From Actinopolyspora alba (GTDB lineage: Bacteria > Actinomycetota > Actinomycetes > Mycobacteriales > Pseudonocardiaceae): 64,000 nucleotides of DNA. Below the pieces are notes generated by a model. That model saw only the letters and a program-made list of their open reading frames with translations, had not been told where the DNA came from and made no database searches. The DNA lies in contig NZ_FOMZ01000007.1 of the NCBI RefSeq assembly GCF_900112765.1, forward strand, positions 124,001-188,000, in the 5' to 3' direction. Positions 19,953-29,149 of this stretch are shown piece by piece (the first letter of the stretch is position 1; each line of letters begins with the position of its first letter). The position numbers and the translations under genes are program-made.

Positions 19953-20255
19953 ATGGCCACCGACTACGACGCTCCGCGGCGCAACGAGTCCGAGGATCTT
20001 CCCGAGGACTCGCTGGAAGAGCTCAAGGCCAAACGCAACGATGCTCAGTCCGGGTCCGTGGACACGGACGAGGGTGAGATCGCGGACAATTTCGAGCTTC
20101 CGGGTGCCGACCTCTCCGGTGAGGAGATGACCGTCAAGGTGCTCCCGAAGCAGGCCGACGAGTTCACCTGCTCCAGCTGTTTCCTAGTGCACCACCGCAA
20201 TCGACTGGCGGGGGAGCGGAACGGGAAATACGTCTGCCGCGACTGCGCGGCCTGA
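19953..20255 (+). CDS. DUF4193 zinc-ribbon protein
   Basis: A 100-residue protein beginning MATDYDAPRR, acidic in the middle, with a C-terminal zinc ribbon CSSC...CRDC. Members of this family are among the most conserved small proteins of actinobacteria (Rv2699c by position), with no known function. The ATG has AGGGGTG 8 bases upstream. The ribbon suggests nucleic acid or protein binding, which is inference only. Confidence 0.88.
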   Translation: MATDYDAPRRNESEDLPEDSLEELKAKRNDAQSGSVDTDEGEIADNFELPGADLSGEEMTVKVLPKQADEFTCSSCFLVHHRNRLAGERNGKYVCRDCAA

Positions 20256-20450
20256 AACGCGTGGGTCGAGGACCCGATGGCGGGCTGGATGTGAGAAATC
20301 GCACGTCCAGTCCGCTGTTCACGTTCAACGTGTGCCCCGGCGGACGTGCCGCTCTCAGCGTGGCACACTTCCACCGGCCCGTTCGGCACCGAGCCGATCC
20401 GCCGCGGGCTGTCCGGATGCGGTGGGCGTCCCCCGAGCACGTGGTCCGGG

Positions 20451-20990
20451 CTACTCCGCTCGGTGGTCTCCGCCGGCCTGCCGTTCGCCACGTCGCAGCA
20501 CCTCGGCCAGTCGTTCCGGGTGCCGCGTGCTGACCACCCAGTAGGGGGTCGGGTCGTCGGGATCGTCCAACCAGATTCGTGCGGCGGTTGGTGCCCAGGG
20601 GCTGTGCAGCATGAAGGCCGCCGGATCCAGTTCCGGGCCGAGCGCTCGTCGTTTCCGTTCCCGCGGGATCACCTCGACGTCGGAGACGAACCGCAGCGGC
20701 AACCGCGCGTTGCCCGCCCGTAGTTCCCGCTCGGTGACCACGAGGCGCGTTCGGCTCAGCCAGACAGGCAGGGCTATCGACAACGGCAACAGCACCACGT
20801 AGGGCAGCCACGCCCGAATGCCCGGGTACCCCATGTGCACCTCTGCGGCCAGCAGGGCGGCCGCTACGAGCGGCAACGGCCAACTCCACCAGGAGACGTG
20901 CAGCCGTTCCCGGTAACGGATTTCTCCGGTCGTGTCATTCAACCCGGTTGTGGGACCGCTTTCGGGGGCCGCTTCTGAACTATCCGACAC
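20451..20990 (-). CDS. DUF3093 membrane protein
   Basis: A 179-residue protein with two membrane segments at about 32-72 ([18 protein letters not shown] and [17 protein letters not shown]) and a cytoplasmic domain ([19 protein letters not shown] onward) that resembles a PH-like/bPH fold. It matches DUF3093 and Rv2698 by position. Function unknown. The GTG at 20990 leaves only 24 bases to the divergent dut start, so the two promoters must overlap. Confidence 0.85.
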   Translation of the reverse strand: MSDSSEAAPESGPTTGLNDTTGEIRYRERLHVSWWSWPLPLVAAALLAAEVHMGYPGIRAWLPYVVLLPLSIALPVWLSRTRLVVTERELRAGNARLPLRFVSDVEVIPRERKRRALGPELDPAAFMLHSPWAPTAARIWLDDPDDPTPYWVVSTRHPERLAEVLRRGERQAGGDHRAE

Positions 20991-21014
20991 GTCCTCAGGG
21001 TAGTCTTGCGCCCC

Positions 21015-21521
21015 GTGCCAAGCGTGAAGGTCCTGCTTACTCGTGTCGATCCCGAAATACAACCCCCGTCCTACGCCCGGACCGGTGATGCCGGTGCGGA
21101 TCTCGTCACAGCGGAGGACCTGGTGCTCCACCCCGGGCGTCGTGCTGTGGTCGGTACCGGGATCGCCATAGCTCTCCCGGAGGGTTTCGCCGGTTTCGTG
21201 CACCCGCGTTCCGGGATGGCCGCCCGATCGGGGCTCAGTGTGGTCAACGCGCCGGGAACCGTTGACGCGGGCTACCGGGGTGAGATCAAAGTGTGCTTGA
21301 TCAATCATGATCCGGACCGGGAGATCGTACTGCGGCGCGGGGACCGAATAGCCCAGTTGGTGGTGCAGCGTGTCGAACACGCCGTTTTCGAGGAGGTCGT
21401 CCAACTGCCGGAGTCGGTACGCGGTTCCGACGGTTATGGTTCGACCGGAGGTCACAGTGCGTTGACGGGTTCGGCCGAGGTTGGCGACACAGGCAATACG
21501 ACCGGTAGTACGGAGGTCTGA
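21015..21521 (+). CDS. dut: dUTP diphosphatase
   Basis: A 168-residue trimeric dUTPase that converts dUTP to dUMP and PPi. Motif 1 is [10 protein letters not shown], motif 2 [11 protein letters not shown], motif 3 [16 protein letters not shown], motif 4 [10 protein letters not shown], and motif 5 a Gly-rich [11 protein letters not shown] arm. The GTG at 21015 matches the family N-terminus ([10 protein letters not shown]); a TTG at 21006 is less likely. TAGTCT at 21001-21006 lies 8 bases before the GTG and could be the -10 of a leaderless transcript. It is followed 4 bases later by the DUF3710 gene. Confidence 0.94.
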   Translation: MPSVKVLLTRVDPEIQPPSYARTGDAGADLVTAEDLVLHPGRRAVVGTGIAIALPEGFAGFVHPRSGMAARSGLSVVNAPGTVDAGYRGEIKVCLINHDPDREIVLRRGDRIAQLVVQRVEHAVFEEVVQLPESVRGSDGYGSTGGHSALTGSAEVGDTGNTTGSTEV

Positions 21522-21525
21522 CGGG

Positions 21526-22161
21526 ATGTTCGGATGGCGCCGTCGCGACGGACGCGAGAATGACGCGGATGGTTCCGACGTCAGCGAGGACTATCACGAC
21601 GGGGCGGATTCCGCGCCCGACGGCGGACCCTACGACAAGCACGAGGCTCCGCACGACGAAGTCGAACGGCTCGATCTCGGATCGGTGCGGTTGCCCGTGC
21701 CGGAGAACAGCCAGTTGCAGGTGGAGGTCGATCCCGAGGGGCCGGTGCGGGCCGTGCACCTGCTCACCCCCTCCGGGCGGCTCACCGTCAGTGCGTTCGC
21801 CGCTCCGCGAACCGGTGACCTCTGGCAGGAGGTGCGCGAGGAGCTGATCGAGCAGTTGCGTTCCGACGGGGCCGACGTGCGTCACGAGCAGGGAATCTGG
21901 GACACCGAGCTCGTGGCCGACACGGACAGGACCTCGTTGCGGTTCGTCGGTGTGGACGGGCCCCGTTGGTTGCTGCGCGGTGTGGCGGCCAGCCCGTCCG
22001 AGGACCTCGAGGCGTGCACGAAGCTACTGTACGCGGTCATCGACGAGACGGTCGTCGATCGCGGTTCGGACCCCATGCCGGTCCGCACCCCGTTGCCGAT
22101 CGAGCTTCCCGAGGAGATCGCACAGCACATTCAGCAGCAGCAGGAGCAGGCGGGAGCCTGA
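21526..22161 (+). CDS. DUF3710 family protein
   Basis: A 211-residue soluble protein: a disordered acidic N-terminus (about 1-45) and a folded part starting RLDLGSVRLPVPENSQLQVEVD, recognisable as DUF3710 (Rv2696c by position). Function unknown. The ATG follows GGAGG by about 9 bases; this site lies in the last codons of dut, so the two are translated from one transcript. Ends with a Gln-rich tail. Confidence 0.85.
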   Translation: MFGWRRRDGRENDADGSDVSEDYHDGADSAPDGGPYDKHEAPHDEVERLDLGSVRLPVPENSQLQVEVDPEGPVRAVHLLTPSGRLTVSAFAAPRTGDLWQEVREELIEQLRSDGADVRHEQGIWDTELVADTDRTSLRFVGVDGPRWLLRGVAASPSEDLEACTKLLYAVIDETVVDRGSDPMPVRTPLPIELPEEIAQHIQQQQEQAGA

Positions 22162-22312
22162 GAACGCTCGCACTCCGGCTGTGGTTCGAAGCCGGAAGTC
22201 GTTCGCTCGAACCGTCGTTACCCCACATGAGGGTGGACTACGAGACTAGGCTGAACTCGCACGGGTGAGAACCCGCGCGGGCACACTGGCCCACTGCGCA
22301 CAGGAGCGCGAG

Positions 22313-22690
22313 ATGAGCAACACCGGAGACGGCTACCTCCGCCGCCTCGTACGTCGCCTCACCAGCGACGTCGCCGAACTCGACGCCGACGACCTCTCCG
22401 AGAGGTCGCGGGCGAGCGGAGCCAGGCGGGCGTGCGACTGCAAGTGCGGTGAACAAGCGGAGGTGCTGGGCCGAGTCCGCTGCGTCGGTATGGCGCCCAA
22501 GGCTTCGGTCCCCACGTTGGAAGCCGAGTTGTACGACGGCACCGACGGGGTGACATTGGTTTGGCTCGGCAGGCGTCAGATCACCGGTATCGAACCCGGC
22601 AGAACTATAAAGGCCCGCGGTCGGATTGCCGATCGTGATGGTCACAAGGTTCTTTACAATCCCTACTACGAGTTGCAGAACACCGCATGA
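22313..22690 (+). CDS. OB-fold nucleic-acid-binding protein
   Basis: A 125-residue protein whose core, AEVLGRVRCVGMAP...LEAELYDGTDGVTLVWLGRRQITGI...GRIADRDG, has the strand pattern of a tRNA_anti-type OB fold (Rv2694c by position). Two cysteines in CDCKC sit just before it. AGGAG precedes the ATG by about 7 bases. The stop overlaps the start of the DUF3159 gene by 4 bases (ATGA), so the two are coupled. Confidence 0.83.
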   Translation: MSNTGDGYLRRLVRRLTSDVAELDADDLSERSRASGARRACDCKCGEQAEVLGRVRCVGMAPKASVPTLEAELYDGTDGVTLVWLGRRQITGIEPGRTIKARGRIADRDGHKVLYNPYYELQNTA

Positions 22691-23508
22691 CTGAATCCAG
22701 TTCATCCACTCCGGACGGGGACGACCCCGTCCGGAGTTACGACGAGGCGTCCGACGGCGGGTCCGACGGGACCGCCGGTTCGCCCAAGCCGCCGTTCGGG
22801 ATGCGTGCCCCCGCCGAGGGAGCCGACGGGGCCGAGCAGACACTGCTGCAGCAGATGGGCGGTGTCAGCGGTCTCGCCTATTCCGCCGTTCCCATCGTCG
22901 TGTTCGTTGTCGCCAACTCGCTGGTCGGGATGATTCCGGCCATTTGGATCGCCATCGCGAGCTCCCTCGTGCTCGCCCTGGTGCGGATCGTCCGAAGGGA
23001 ACCCCTGCAACCGGCTGTCTCGGGTGTGCTCGGGGTGGCGGTTTGTTCCTTCATCGCCTACCGCACGGGGGACGCCAAGGGGTTCTTTCTGCTCGGGATC
23101 TGGACCAGCCTGATCTACGGTGGCGTCTTCCTCGTTTCGATGCTCGTGCGCTGGCCGCTGATCGGCGTCGCCTGGTCCGTGCTCAACGGGCACGGGTTCC
23201 GGTGGCGACAGCAGCGAAAGGCCTTGACCGGTTACGATCTGGCGACGCTTGCCTGGACGATCGTTTTCGTCGCCAAGTTCGTGGTGCAGCAGTGGCTTTA
23301 CGCCGCTGACGAGACGGGCTGGCTGGCCGTGGCGCGTATCGCCATGGGGTATCCGCTCACCGCGCTGGCACTGCTGGTGACGGTCTGGGCCATTCGACGC
23401 GCGGGCAAGGTCGCCGAACAGGCAAGCGAAGCCGAATCCGGGGAGTCCGACGGTGGTGCCGGTACCGGCGAGGTGGCTCCGGCGCGTCCCCGGCCCGAGA
23501 TGGGATGA
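22687..23508 (+). CDS. DUF3159 multi-pass membrane protein
   Basis: A 273-residue protein with a disordered polar N-terminus (about 1-50), then five or six membrane segments (SAVPIVVFVVANSLVGMIP; IWIAIASSLVLALVRIV; SGVLGVAVCSFIAYR; and others). It matches DUF3159 (Rv2693c by position), distantly like intracellular septation protein A. A conserved stretch LLGIWTSLIYGGVFLVSMLV is visible. Function unknown. Last gene of the dut cluster; a hairpin terminator follows. Confidence 0.85.
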   Translation: MTESSSSTPDGDDPVRSYDEASDGGSDGTAGSPKPPFGMRAPAEGADGAEQTLLQQMGGVSGLAYSAVPIVVFVVANSLVGMIPAIWIAIASSLVLALVRIVRREPLQPAVSGVLGVAVCSFIAYRTGDAKGFFLLGIWTSLIYGGVFLVSMLVRWPLIGVAWSVLNGHGFRWRQQRKALTGYDLATLAWTIVFVAKFVVQQWLYAADETGWLAVARIAMGYPLTALALLVTVWAIRRAGKVAEQASEAESGESDGGAGTGEVAPARPRPEMG

Positions 23509-23533
23509 CTCCGGAAATGGGATGAGTCCGGCT

Positions 23534-23572
23534 GCCGGGAGGGCGGTGGTCCCGCCGCGTGTTCCTCCCGGC
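23534..23572 (+). terminator. Terminator of the dut-DUF3159 cluster
   Basis: Arms GCCGGGAGG (23534-23542) and CCTCCCGGC (23564-23572), with a further GGCGG/CCGCC pairing inside, followed by CGTTTCGG on the plus strand. Confidence 0.65.
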
Positions 23573-23655
23573 CGTTTCGGCGAAGCGTTCCCGTGAACCG
23601 TTCCGCTCGGAAATCCGACCGCTACGAGTCTGCCCCGCTTCGCGGCCGGTACTCC

Positions 23656-24327
23656 TCAGTCCAGGTCCGGCGGGTCGTGCACCAGTTCACTGATCCGCCG
23701 TTCCACGTCGCCCGAGGCGACGAAGAGCATCTCGTCACCCACCTCCAGCGGGTCGTCGGGCCGCGGAACGATGACCCGCCCCCCGCGAAGGATCGTGACC
23801 AGCGCGGCGTCCGCCGGAAGCGTCAGGTCACGGACCCTGCGGCCCGCCAGCGGAGCCCCTTCGGGCAGGGTCATCTCCACCAGGTTGGCCTGGCCCTGAC
23901 GCAGCGTCATGAGTCGGACGATGTCACCGACACTGACCGCTTCCTCCACCATCGCGGCCAGCATGCGCGGGGTCGACACCGCGACATCGACCCCCCACGC
24001 CTCGTTGAACAACCACTCGTTGTGCGGATCGTTCACCCGTGCCGCGACTCGCCTGACCGCGAACTCCGTCTTGGTCAGCAGCGAGACCACCAGGTTGACC
24101 TTGTCGTCACCGGTGGCCGCTATCACCACGTCGCAGGTCTCGATCCCGGTCTCCTCCAGCGAGGAGAGCTCGCAGGCGTCCGCGTGCACCCACTGGGCTC
24201 CAGGAATGGCCCTGGGCTGGTAGTTCTGCGCCGAGCGCTCGATGAGCATGACCTGGTGCCCGCCGTCGAGGAGTTCGCCGGCTATGGACTGCCCGACCGC
24301 GCCTGCTCCGGCTATGGCGATGCGCAT
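23656..24327 (-). CDS. ceoC: TrkA-type potassium regulator CeoC
   Basis: A 223-residue RCK protein: RCK_N Rossmann domain with MRIAIAGAGAVGQSIAGEL binding NAD(H) or ATP, and a C-terminal RCK_C (TrkA_C) domain from about 140 that usually binds a regulatory ligand. It is a soluble gating partner of potassium transporters. The ATG overlaps the stop of the upstream ceoB by one base (TGATG). CeoB/CeoC pairs lie at the same position in M. tuberculosis. Confidence 0.9.
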   Translation of the reverse strand: MRIAIAGAGAVGQSIAGELLDGGHQVMLIERSAQNYQPRAIPGAQWVHADACELSSLEETGIETCDVVIAATGDDKVNLVVSLLTKTEFAVRRVAARVNDPHNEWLFNEAWGVDVAVSTPRMLAAMVEEAVSVGDIVRLMTLRQGQANLVEMTLPEGAPLAGRRVRDLTLPADAALVTILRGGRVIVPRPDDPLEVGDEMLFVASGDVERRISELVHDPPDLD

Positions 24328-24992
24328 CACTGGGTCTCCTCGGGTGGGCGCTGCGCCGTCGCGGTTATCTCGGTGATCGTTCCCGACAGGGCCGCCACGT
24401 AGACGGTGTCGTCGGCCTGCACCACCGTGTCCGACTTCGGAAGCACACCGTTGCCGAACCGCATGATGAACGCGACCCGGCATCCGGTCGCGGTCTCCAG
24501 GTCACGGGTGCGCCTGCCCACCCAGCTCTCGTGCAACGGCAGGCGCAGCACGGCCACGCTCCCGGACGGGTCCCGCCAATCCGTCGCCACCCCCTCCGGG
24601 AGCAGCATCCGCAGGAACCGGTCGGTGGTCCACGGCACCGTGGCCACCGTCGGAATCCCCAACCGCTGGTAAACCTCGGCCCGTTTCGGGTCGTAGATCC
24701 GTGCCACCACGTGATCCACCCCGAAGGTCTCCCGGGCCACCCGCGCCGAGACGATGTTGGAGTTGTCCCCGTTGGACACGGCGGCGAAGGAGCCCGCCCG
24801 TTCTATCCCGGCTTCGATCAGTACGTCCCGGTCGAAACCGTTCCCGGTCACACACTGGCCGTGGAACTGCTTGCTCAACCGGTGGAAGGACTCACCGTTC
24901 TTGTCCACGACTGCCACGGTGTGATCGAGCCGTTGCAGTGCGGCCGCGAGGGAAGCCCCCACTCGGCCACAGCCCATGATCACGACATGCAC
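24327..24992 (-). CDS. ceoB: TrkA-type potassium regulator CeoB
   Basis: A 221-residue RCK protein with N-terminal HVVIMGCGRVGASLAAAL and D of VAVVDKN as the nucleotide-ribose ligand, plus a C-terminal TrkA_C domain. With CeoC it probably forms the cytoplasmic gating ring of a potassium transporter, plausibly the divergently transcribed permease. The GTG at 24992 follows GAGGAAA by 7 bases. The CeoB/CeoC order and one-base overlap imply equal synthesis. Confidence 0.9.
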   Translation of the reverse strand: MHVVIMGCGRVGASLAAALQRLDHTVAVVDKNGESFHRLSKQFHGQCVTGNGFDRDVLIEAGIERAGSFAAVSNGDNSNIVSARVARETFGVDHVVARIYDPKRAEVYQRLGIPTVATVPWTTDRFLRMLLPEGVATDWRDPSGSVAVLRLPLHESWVGRRTRDLETATGCRVAFIMRFGNGVLPKSDTVVQADDTVYVAALSGTITEITATAQRPPEETQ

Positions 24993-25404
24993 GACCGGTT
25001 TCCTCGCTCTCGGCTGGTTGCCGGACCCACTGTGTCGGGATCCGTGACCCTTCCCACAGCTCTGACAGTACCCGTCGGTGTGCCGAGTCTCCGTGTCTCG
25101 AAACGGCCCGATCCGGTGAGGACGACGGAGCGGATCGACACGACGCGCTTAGTCGACGCGGGCCGGTGCACCGTATCGAGTGAGGCGGGGGTCGCTCACC
25201 CAGGGGGTCCGTCGAGAACGCGGTGTTCGGTTTCCGGTGCGCAACGAGTTCGCTGCCACCGGTTTCGGCCCGGAGATCCCGGAAAAGCCGCCGTTCTCGG
25301 GAGATCGTCGGCGGGTGCCGCGAAGGCCCGTTCCGGCGCGCGACGCGGTTCGGGCACGCGATCCCGCGGGAGCGGTTCGTGGGCGGCCTCCTACGCTCTT
25401 GGCC
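24993..25404. other. Divergent region between ceoB and the permease
   Basis: 412 bases. It holds the promoters of the potassium genes. A -10 box TACGCT (25392-25397) stands 7 bases before the permease GTG. I looked for a c-di-AMP (ydaO) riboswitch, expected for some potassium importers, and could not recognise one. The permease frame runs open through most of the region but is Arg/Pro-rich. Confidence 0.5.
25392..25397 (+). promoter_or_regulatory. -10 box for a leaderless permease transcript
   Basis: TACGCT ends 7 bases before the GTG at 25405, which places the transcription start at or next to the start codon. The -35 is weak. Confidence 0.45.
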
Positions 25405-27441
25405 GTGTCCAAGCTCGCGACCGTGACCAAGCGTCTGCTGGTGGGCCGACCGTTCCGCAGTGACCGGTTGTCGCACACGCTGCTGCCCAAACGCGTCGCC
25501 CTACCGGTGTTCGCGTCGGACCCGATGTCCAGCGTGGCCTACGCGCCGCAGGAAATCCTGCTCACGCTGTCCGTGGCCGGTATATCGGCGTACGCGATCA
25601 GCCCGTGGATCGGCCTCGTCGTCGTCGCGGTGATGCTGGTGGTGGTTGCCTCCTACCGCCAGAACGTTCGCGCCTACACCTCCGGTGGTGGTGACTACGA
25701 GGTGGCCACCACCAACCACGGCCGCCGCTGGGGGCTCGTGGTCGCCAGCGCGCTGCTGGTCGACTACGTGCTCACCGTCGCCGTCTCCATCTCTTCGGCC
25801 GCCGCCAACATAGGCTCGGTCGTGCCGTTCGTGGCCACGCACAAGGTCGCCTTCGCGGTGGGCGCCATCGCCCTGCTCACGGCAGTGAACCTGCGGGGCG
25901 CCCGCGAGTCCGGCACCACGTTCGCCGTGCCCACCTACGCGTTCGTGCTGGGTATCCTCGGAATGATCGGTGTCGGGCTCTACCGCACCTACGTGCGCGG
26001 TGACGAGCTGCGGGCCGAGAGCGCGGGCTTCGAACTGGCCCAGGAGCCCTCCCAGATCGCCGGACTCGGTTTCGTCTTCCTCGTGCTGCGCGCCTTCTCC
26101 TCCGGCAGCGCCGCGTTGACCGGCGTGGAGGCCATCAGCAACGGTGTTCCCGCCTTCCGCAAGCCCAAACCGCGCAATGCCGCCACCACCCTGTTGTGGA
26201 TGGGTCTGATCGCCGTGACCATGTTCATGGGGTTGCTCATGCTGGCCCGCATCACCGGCGTGCTCATCGCGGAGGACCCGCAGCACCAGCTCATCGGGGT
26301 GCCGGAGGGCTACGAGCAGAAGACGCTGATCGCGCAGCTGGCTCACGCGGTGTTCGGCGGGTTCACACCCGCCGTCTACTACCTGATCTTCTGCACGGGG
26401 TTGATCCTGGTGCTGGCTGCCAACACCGCCTTCAACGGTTTCCCGTTGCTGGGCTCCGTCCTGGCACAGGACCGGTACCTGCCGCGGCAGCTGCACACCC
26501 GGGGCGACAGGCTCGCCTTCTCCAACGGCATCCTGTTCCTGGCCGGGTTCGCCACCGTGCTGGTCCTCGTGTTCGAGGCCGAGGTGACCAAGCTGATCCA
26601 GCTCTACATCGTCGGAGTGTTCGTCTCGTTCGTGCTGAGCCAGAGCGGCATGATCAGACACTGGAACCGGCGGTTACGTACCGAGGAGGATCCCTCCGCC
26701 CGGGCCAGCATGCGCAGGGCCCGTGTGATCAACTCGATCGGGCTCGCGATGACCGCCACGGTACTCGTCATCGTGCTGATCACCAAGTTCCTGCACGGTG
26801 CCTGGATCGCGATCGCCGCGATGGTCGCGGGCTACCTGCTGATGCGTGGTATCCGCAAGCACTACGACCGGGTCAGTGCGGAGCTCAGCCGCACCGACGG
26901 GCCGACGGTACTGCCCTCCCGCAACTACGGACTGGTGCTGGTTTCGCAGTTGCACCTGCCGAGCATGCGGGCACTGGCCTACGCACGCGCCACCCGCCCC
27001 GACGAGTTGGAGGCCATCACGGTCAACGTCGACGACTCGGACACCAGGCAGCTGGTGGCGGCTTGGGAGGAACGCGACATCACGGTCCCGCTCAAGGTGC
27101 TCGAATCCCCTTACCGTGAGATCACTCGGCCGATCGTGGACTATGTGAAGCGCATCCGGCGGGACAGTCCGCGCGATGTGGTGACCGTTTTCATCCCGGA
27201 GTACGTGGTCGGACGCTGGTGGGAGCAGTTGCTGCACAATCAGAGTGCGCTTCGCCTCAAGAGCAGGTTGTTGTTCGAGCCGGGCGTGATGGTCACCAGT
27301 GTTCCGTGGCAGCTGGAGTCCTCCACCAGGGTCGATCTGCGCGCCCCCACGCCTCGCCGTTCGGTGCGTTGGGGAGCCGGCAACGGGAACAAGGGCAACG
27401 GGGAGCGGAGCAGCGGGGGGAGGAGCAACGGGCAGCGTTGA
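25405..27441 (+). CDS. APC-superfamily permease, candidate potassium importer (KimA/Rv2690c type)
   Basis: A 678-residue transporter with about twelve membrane helices (about residues 35-500) and a roughly 170-residue cytoplasmic C-terminal domain (from about YGLVLVSQLHLPSMRAL). The N-terminal SDPMSSVAYAPQEIL is characteristic of this APC/KUP-like group, which includes Bacillus KimA, a K+ importer. Annotated as amino acid permease in many genomes; the neighbouring CeoB/CeoC regulators favour potassium (inference). The tail ends in a Gly/Asn/Ser-rich stretch. Start chosen at GTG 25405 (MSKLATVTKRLLVGRP), preceded by a -10 box rather than a Shine-Dalgarno sequence. Confidence 0.85.
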   Translation: MSKLATVTKRLLVGRPFRSDRLSHTLLPKRVALPVFASDPMSSVAYAPQEILLTLSVAGISAYAISPWIGLVVVAVMLVVVASYRQNVRAYTSGGGDYEVATTNHGRRWGLVVASALLVDYVLTVAVSISSAAANIGSVVPFVATHKVAFAVGAIALLTAVNLRGARESGTTFAVPTYAFVLGILGMIGVGLYRTYVRGDELRAESAGFELAQEPSQIAGLGFVFLVLRAFSSGSAALTGVEAISNGVPAFRKPKPRNAATTLLWMGLIAVTMFMGLLMLARITGVLIAEDPQHQLIGVPEGYEQKTLIAQLAHAVFGGFTPAVYYLIFCTGLILVLAANTAFNGFPLLGSVLAQDRYLPRQLHTRGDRLAFSNGILFLAGFATVLVLVFEAEVTKLIQLYIVGVFVSFVLSQSGMIRHWNRRLRTEEDPSARASMRRARVINSIGLAMTATVLVIVLITKFLHGAWIAIAAMVAGYLLMRGIRKHYDRVSAELSRTDGPTVLPSRNYGLVLVSQLHLPSMRALAYARATRPDELEAITVNVDDSDTRQLVAAWEERDITVPLKVLESPYREITRPIVDYVKRIRRDSPRDVVTVFIPEYVVGRWWEQLLHNQSALRLKSRLLFEPGVMVTSVPWQLESSTRVDLRAPTPRRSVRWGAGNGNKGNGERSSGGRSNGQR

Positions 27442-27611
27442 TCCTCCCGACGTACGTCCGTGCCGGGGCGGTGCTACCGACCGGTGTGCGCTGCCCGGTG
27501 TTCCCGACCCCACGCGCCGCGCTTCACGGGAAACCGTCGCTACTGTCTCGTCATCGGTTTCCGTGCCGCTCGTCGGCCGGAAGCCACCTTTGATTGGAGC
27601 CGTGAGACCTG

Positions 27612-28871
27612 GTGAATGACAAACCGGACTGGACGGGGCGACGGCTTCGTCTCGAGGTCGGTGCGGTGGCCCACGGCGGGCACTGTGTCGCCCGGTACGA
27701 GGGCCGGGTCGTGTTCGTGCGGCACACCCTTCCCGGAGAGACCGTGGACGCACTGGTGACCGAGGACCGCGGCGGCGGATTCTGCCGCGCCGATGCCGTG
27801 GCGGTGGTCGAAGCCGCTCCCGGCAGGGTGGAACCGTCCTGCCCGTTGGCCGACATCGCACGCGGGACCGATCGTTGCGGTGGCTGCGACTGGCAGCACG
27901 TCGACCCCGCCGTCCAACGGGAGCTGAAGGCCGCCGTGGTGGCCGAGCAACTCACGAGACTGGCGGGGGTCGAGTACCCGGTCGAGGTGTCGCCGCTGCC
28001 CGGTGGTCCGCTGCGCTGGCGCAGCCGTGTCCGGTTGGCGGTGGACGACAACGGCGCGGTCGGTTTTCGGGCGCACCGCAGTCACCGCGTGATACCGGTT
28101 CGGGACTGCCCGATCACGGTGGAGGGCGCGCTCGACGAGGTCGCTTCCCGTTCCTGGACGCCAGGATCAGAGGTGGCCGTCACCCGGGACGGTTCGGGGC
28201 AGGTGCACGTCACCGAGCACTCGGTTCGACCCCGGCGCTCCGGTCGTGGCGGTGGTCGTCCCGCCCGGTCCGCCCGGAAGGTACGGGGAACGGGGATCGC
28301 CCACGAGGCCGCGGTGGGGCGGGAGTGGGGTGTCCGTTCGGAGGGCTTCTGGCAGGTGCACCCCGAAGCCGCCGATCGGTTCGCCGAAGTCGTCGCCCGG
28401 ATGGCCGATGTCCCTTCCGGCGGCCGGGCGTGGGACCTCTACGGCGGTGTCGGACTGTTCGCGGCCGTGCTCGGGCAGCAGGCCGGAGCGAACGGTGACG
28501 TGCTGCTCGTCGAGTCCGGTGAGTCGGCGGTACGCGACGCCGAGGCCAACCTGGCCGATCTGCCGCAGGTGCGGGTGCGATCCGGCCGTGTGGAACGCGT
28601 GGTGACCGAGCCGACCGTTCCCGCTCCCCACGTGGTGGTGCTCGATCCGCCGCGCAAGGGGGCGGGCAGCGAGGTGGTGGACGCGATCAGCCGCGCACGG
28701 CCGAGCCGGGTCGTCCACGTCGCCTGCGATCCCGCCTCCCTGGCACGCGACATCGGGCTCTTCCGGGAGCGGGGTTACCGATTGAGCCGGCTGGAGGCCT
28801 TCGACGCCTTCCCGATGACGCAGCACGTGGAATGCATCGCTCTGTTGGAGGATACTGAACGGAACTCGTGA
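27612..28871 (+). CDS. SAM-dependent RNA uridine-5 methyltransferase (TrmA/RlmCD family)
   Basis: A 419-residue enzyme with an N-terminal TRAM domain (VGAVAHGGHCVARYEGRVVFV), a cysteine-containing insert (CGGCDWQH) that lacks a complete set of four iron-sulfur cysteines visible in RlmD, the SAM-binding WDLYGGVGLFA, the catalytic DPPRKGAG and the nucleophilic Cys in HVACDPASLARD. It methylates C5 of uridine in rRNA or tRNA; which site is unknown. The GTG start is 13 bases after GGAG, wider than ideal. Corresponds to Rv2689c by position. Confidence 0.88.
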   Translation: MNDKPDWTGRRLRLEVGAVAHGGHCVARYEGRVVFVRHTLPGETVDALVTEDRGGGFCRADAVAVVEAAPGRVEPSCPLADIARGTDRCGGCDWQHVDPAVQRELKAAVVAEQLTRLAGVEYPVEVSPLPGGPLRWRSRVRLAVDDNGAVGFRAHRSHRVIPVRDCPITVEGALDEVASRSWTPGSEVAVTRDGSGQVHVTEHSVRPRRSGRGGGRPARSARKVRGTGIAHEAAVGREWGVRSEGFWQVHPEAADRFAEVVARMADVPSGGRAWDLYGGVGLFAAVLGQQAGANGDVLLVESGESAVRDAEANLADLPQVRVRSGRVERVVTEPTVPAPHVVVLDPPRKGAGSEVVDAISRARPSRVVHVACDPASLARDIGLFRERGYRLSRLEAFDAFPMTQHVECIALLEDTERNS

Positions 28872-28894
28872 GTCAGCGCGTCACTACGCCTTGT

Positions 28895-28917
28895 GGAGCC
28901 ACGTAGTTCGTGGCTCC
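28895..28917. terminator. Hairpin after the RNA methyltransferase
   Basis: GGAGCCAC (28895-28902), 7-base loop, GTGGCTCC (28910-28917), 24 bases after the stop codon. No T-tract. Confidence 0.5.
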
Positions 28918-28947
28918 GTACACTGGCGAGGTCAAGTGGTGACCCTG

Positions 28948-29007
28948 TATTACATGACCCCGTAGTGCATGATCCCGAGAAGCATGACGATGTAATGCAT
29001 CACGGCA
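28948..29007. repeat. Four 15-bp repeats with CATGA core upstream of dxs
   Basis: Exactly spaced 15-base units at 28948, 28963, 28978 and 28993, each with a CATGA or CATCA core after five or six bases. The block is AT-rich for this genome and lies about 145-200 bases upstream of the dxs start, in a position suited to regulator binding or to a structured leader. Confidence 0.55.
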
Positions 29008-29149
29008 GGCACGTGATGTGCGAAGTGAAAGTTCGAAGCGCGGTTCCGTGATGGGAGCCGCGTGCTGTGGGCAGCGGGCCGCTCCGCGAACCGGAGCCGT
29101 GCCCTTGCCCTCGAGACCTGTAGTCGGTCACGACGAGCGAGGTGGAGCG

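Noticed and set aside
24993-25404. A c-di-AMP riboswitch before the permease
   Set aside because: I looked because related potassium importers carry one, but saw no recognisable conserved core, and the leaderless start argues against it.
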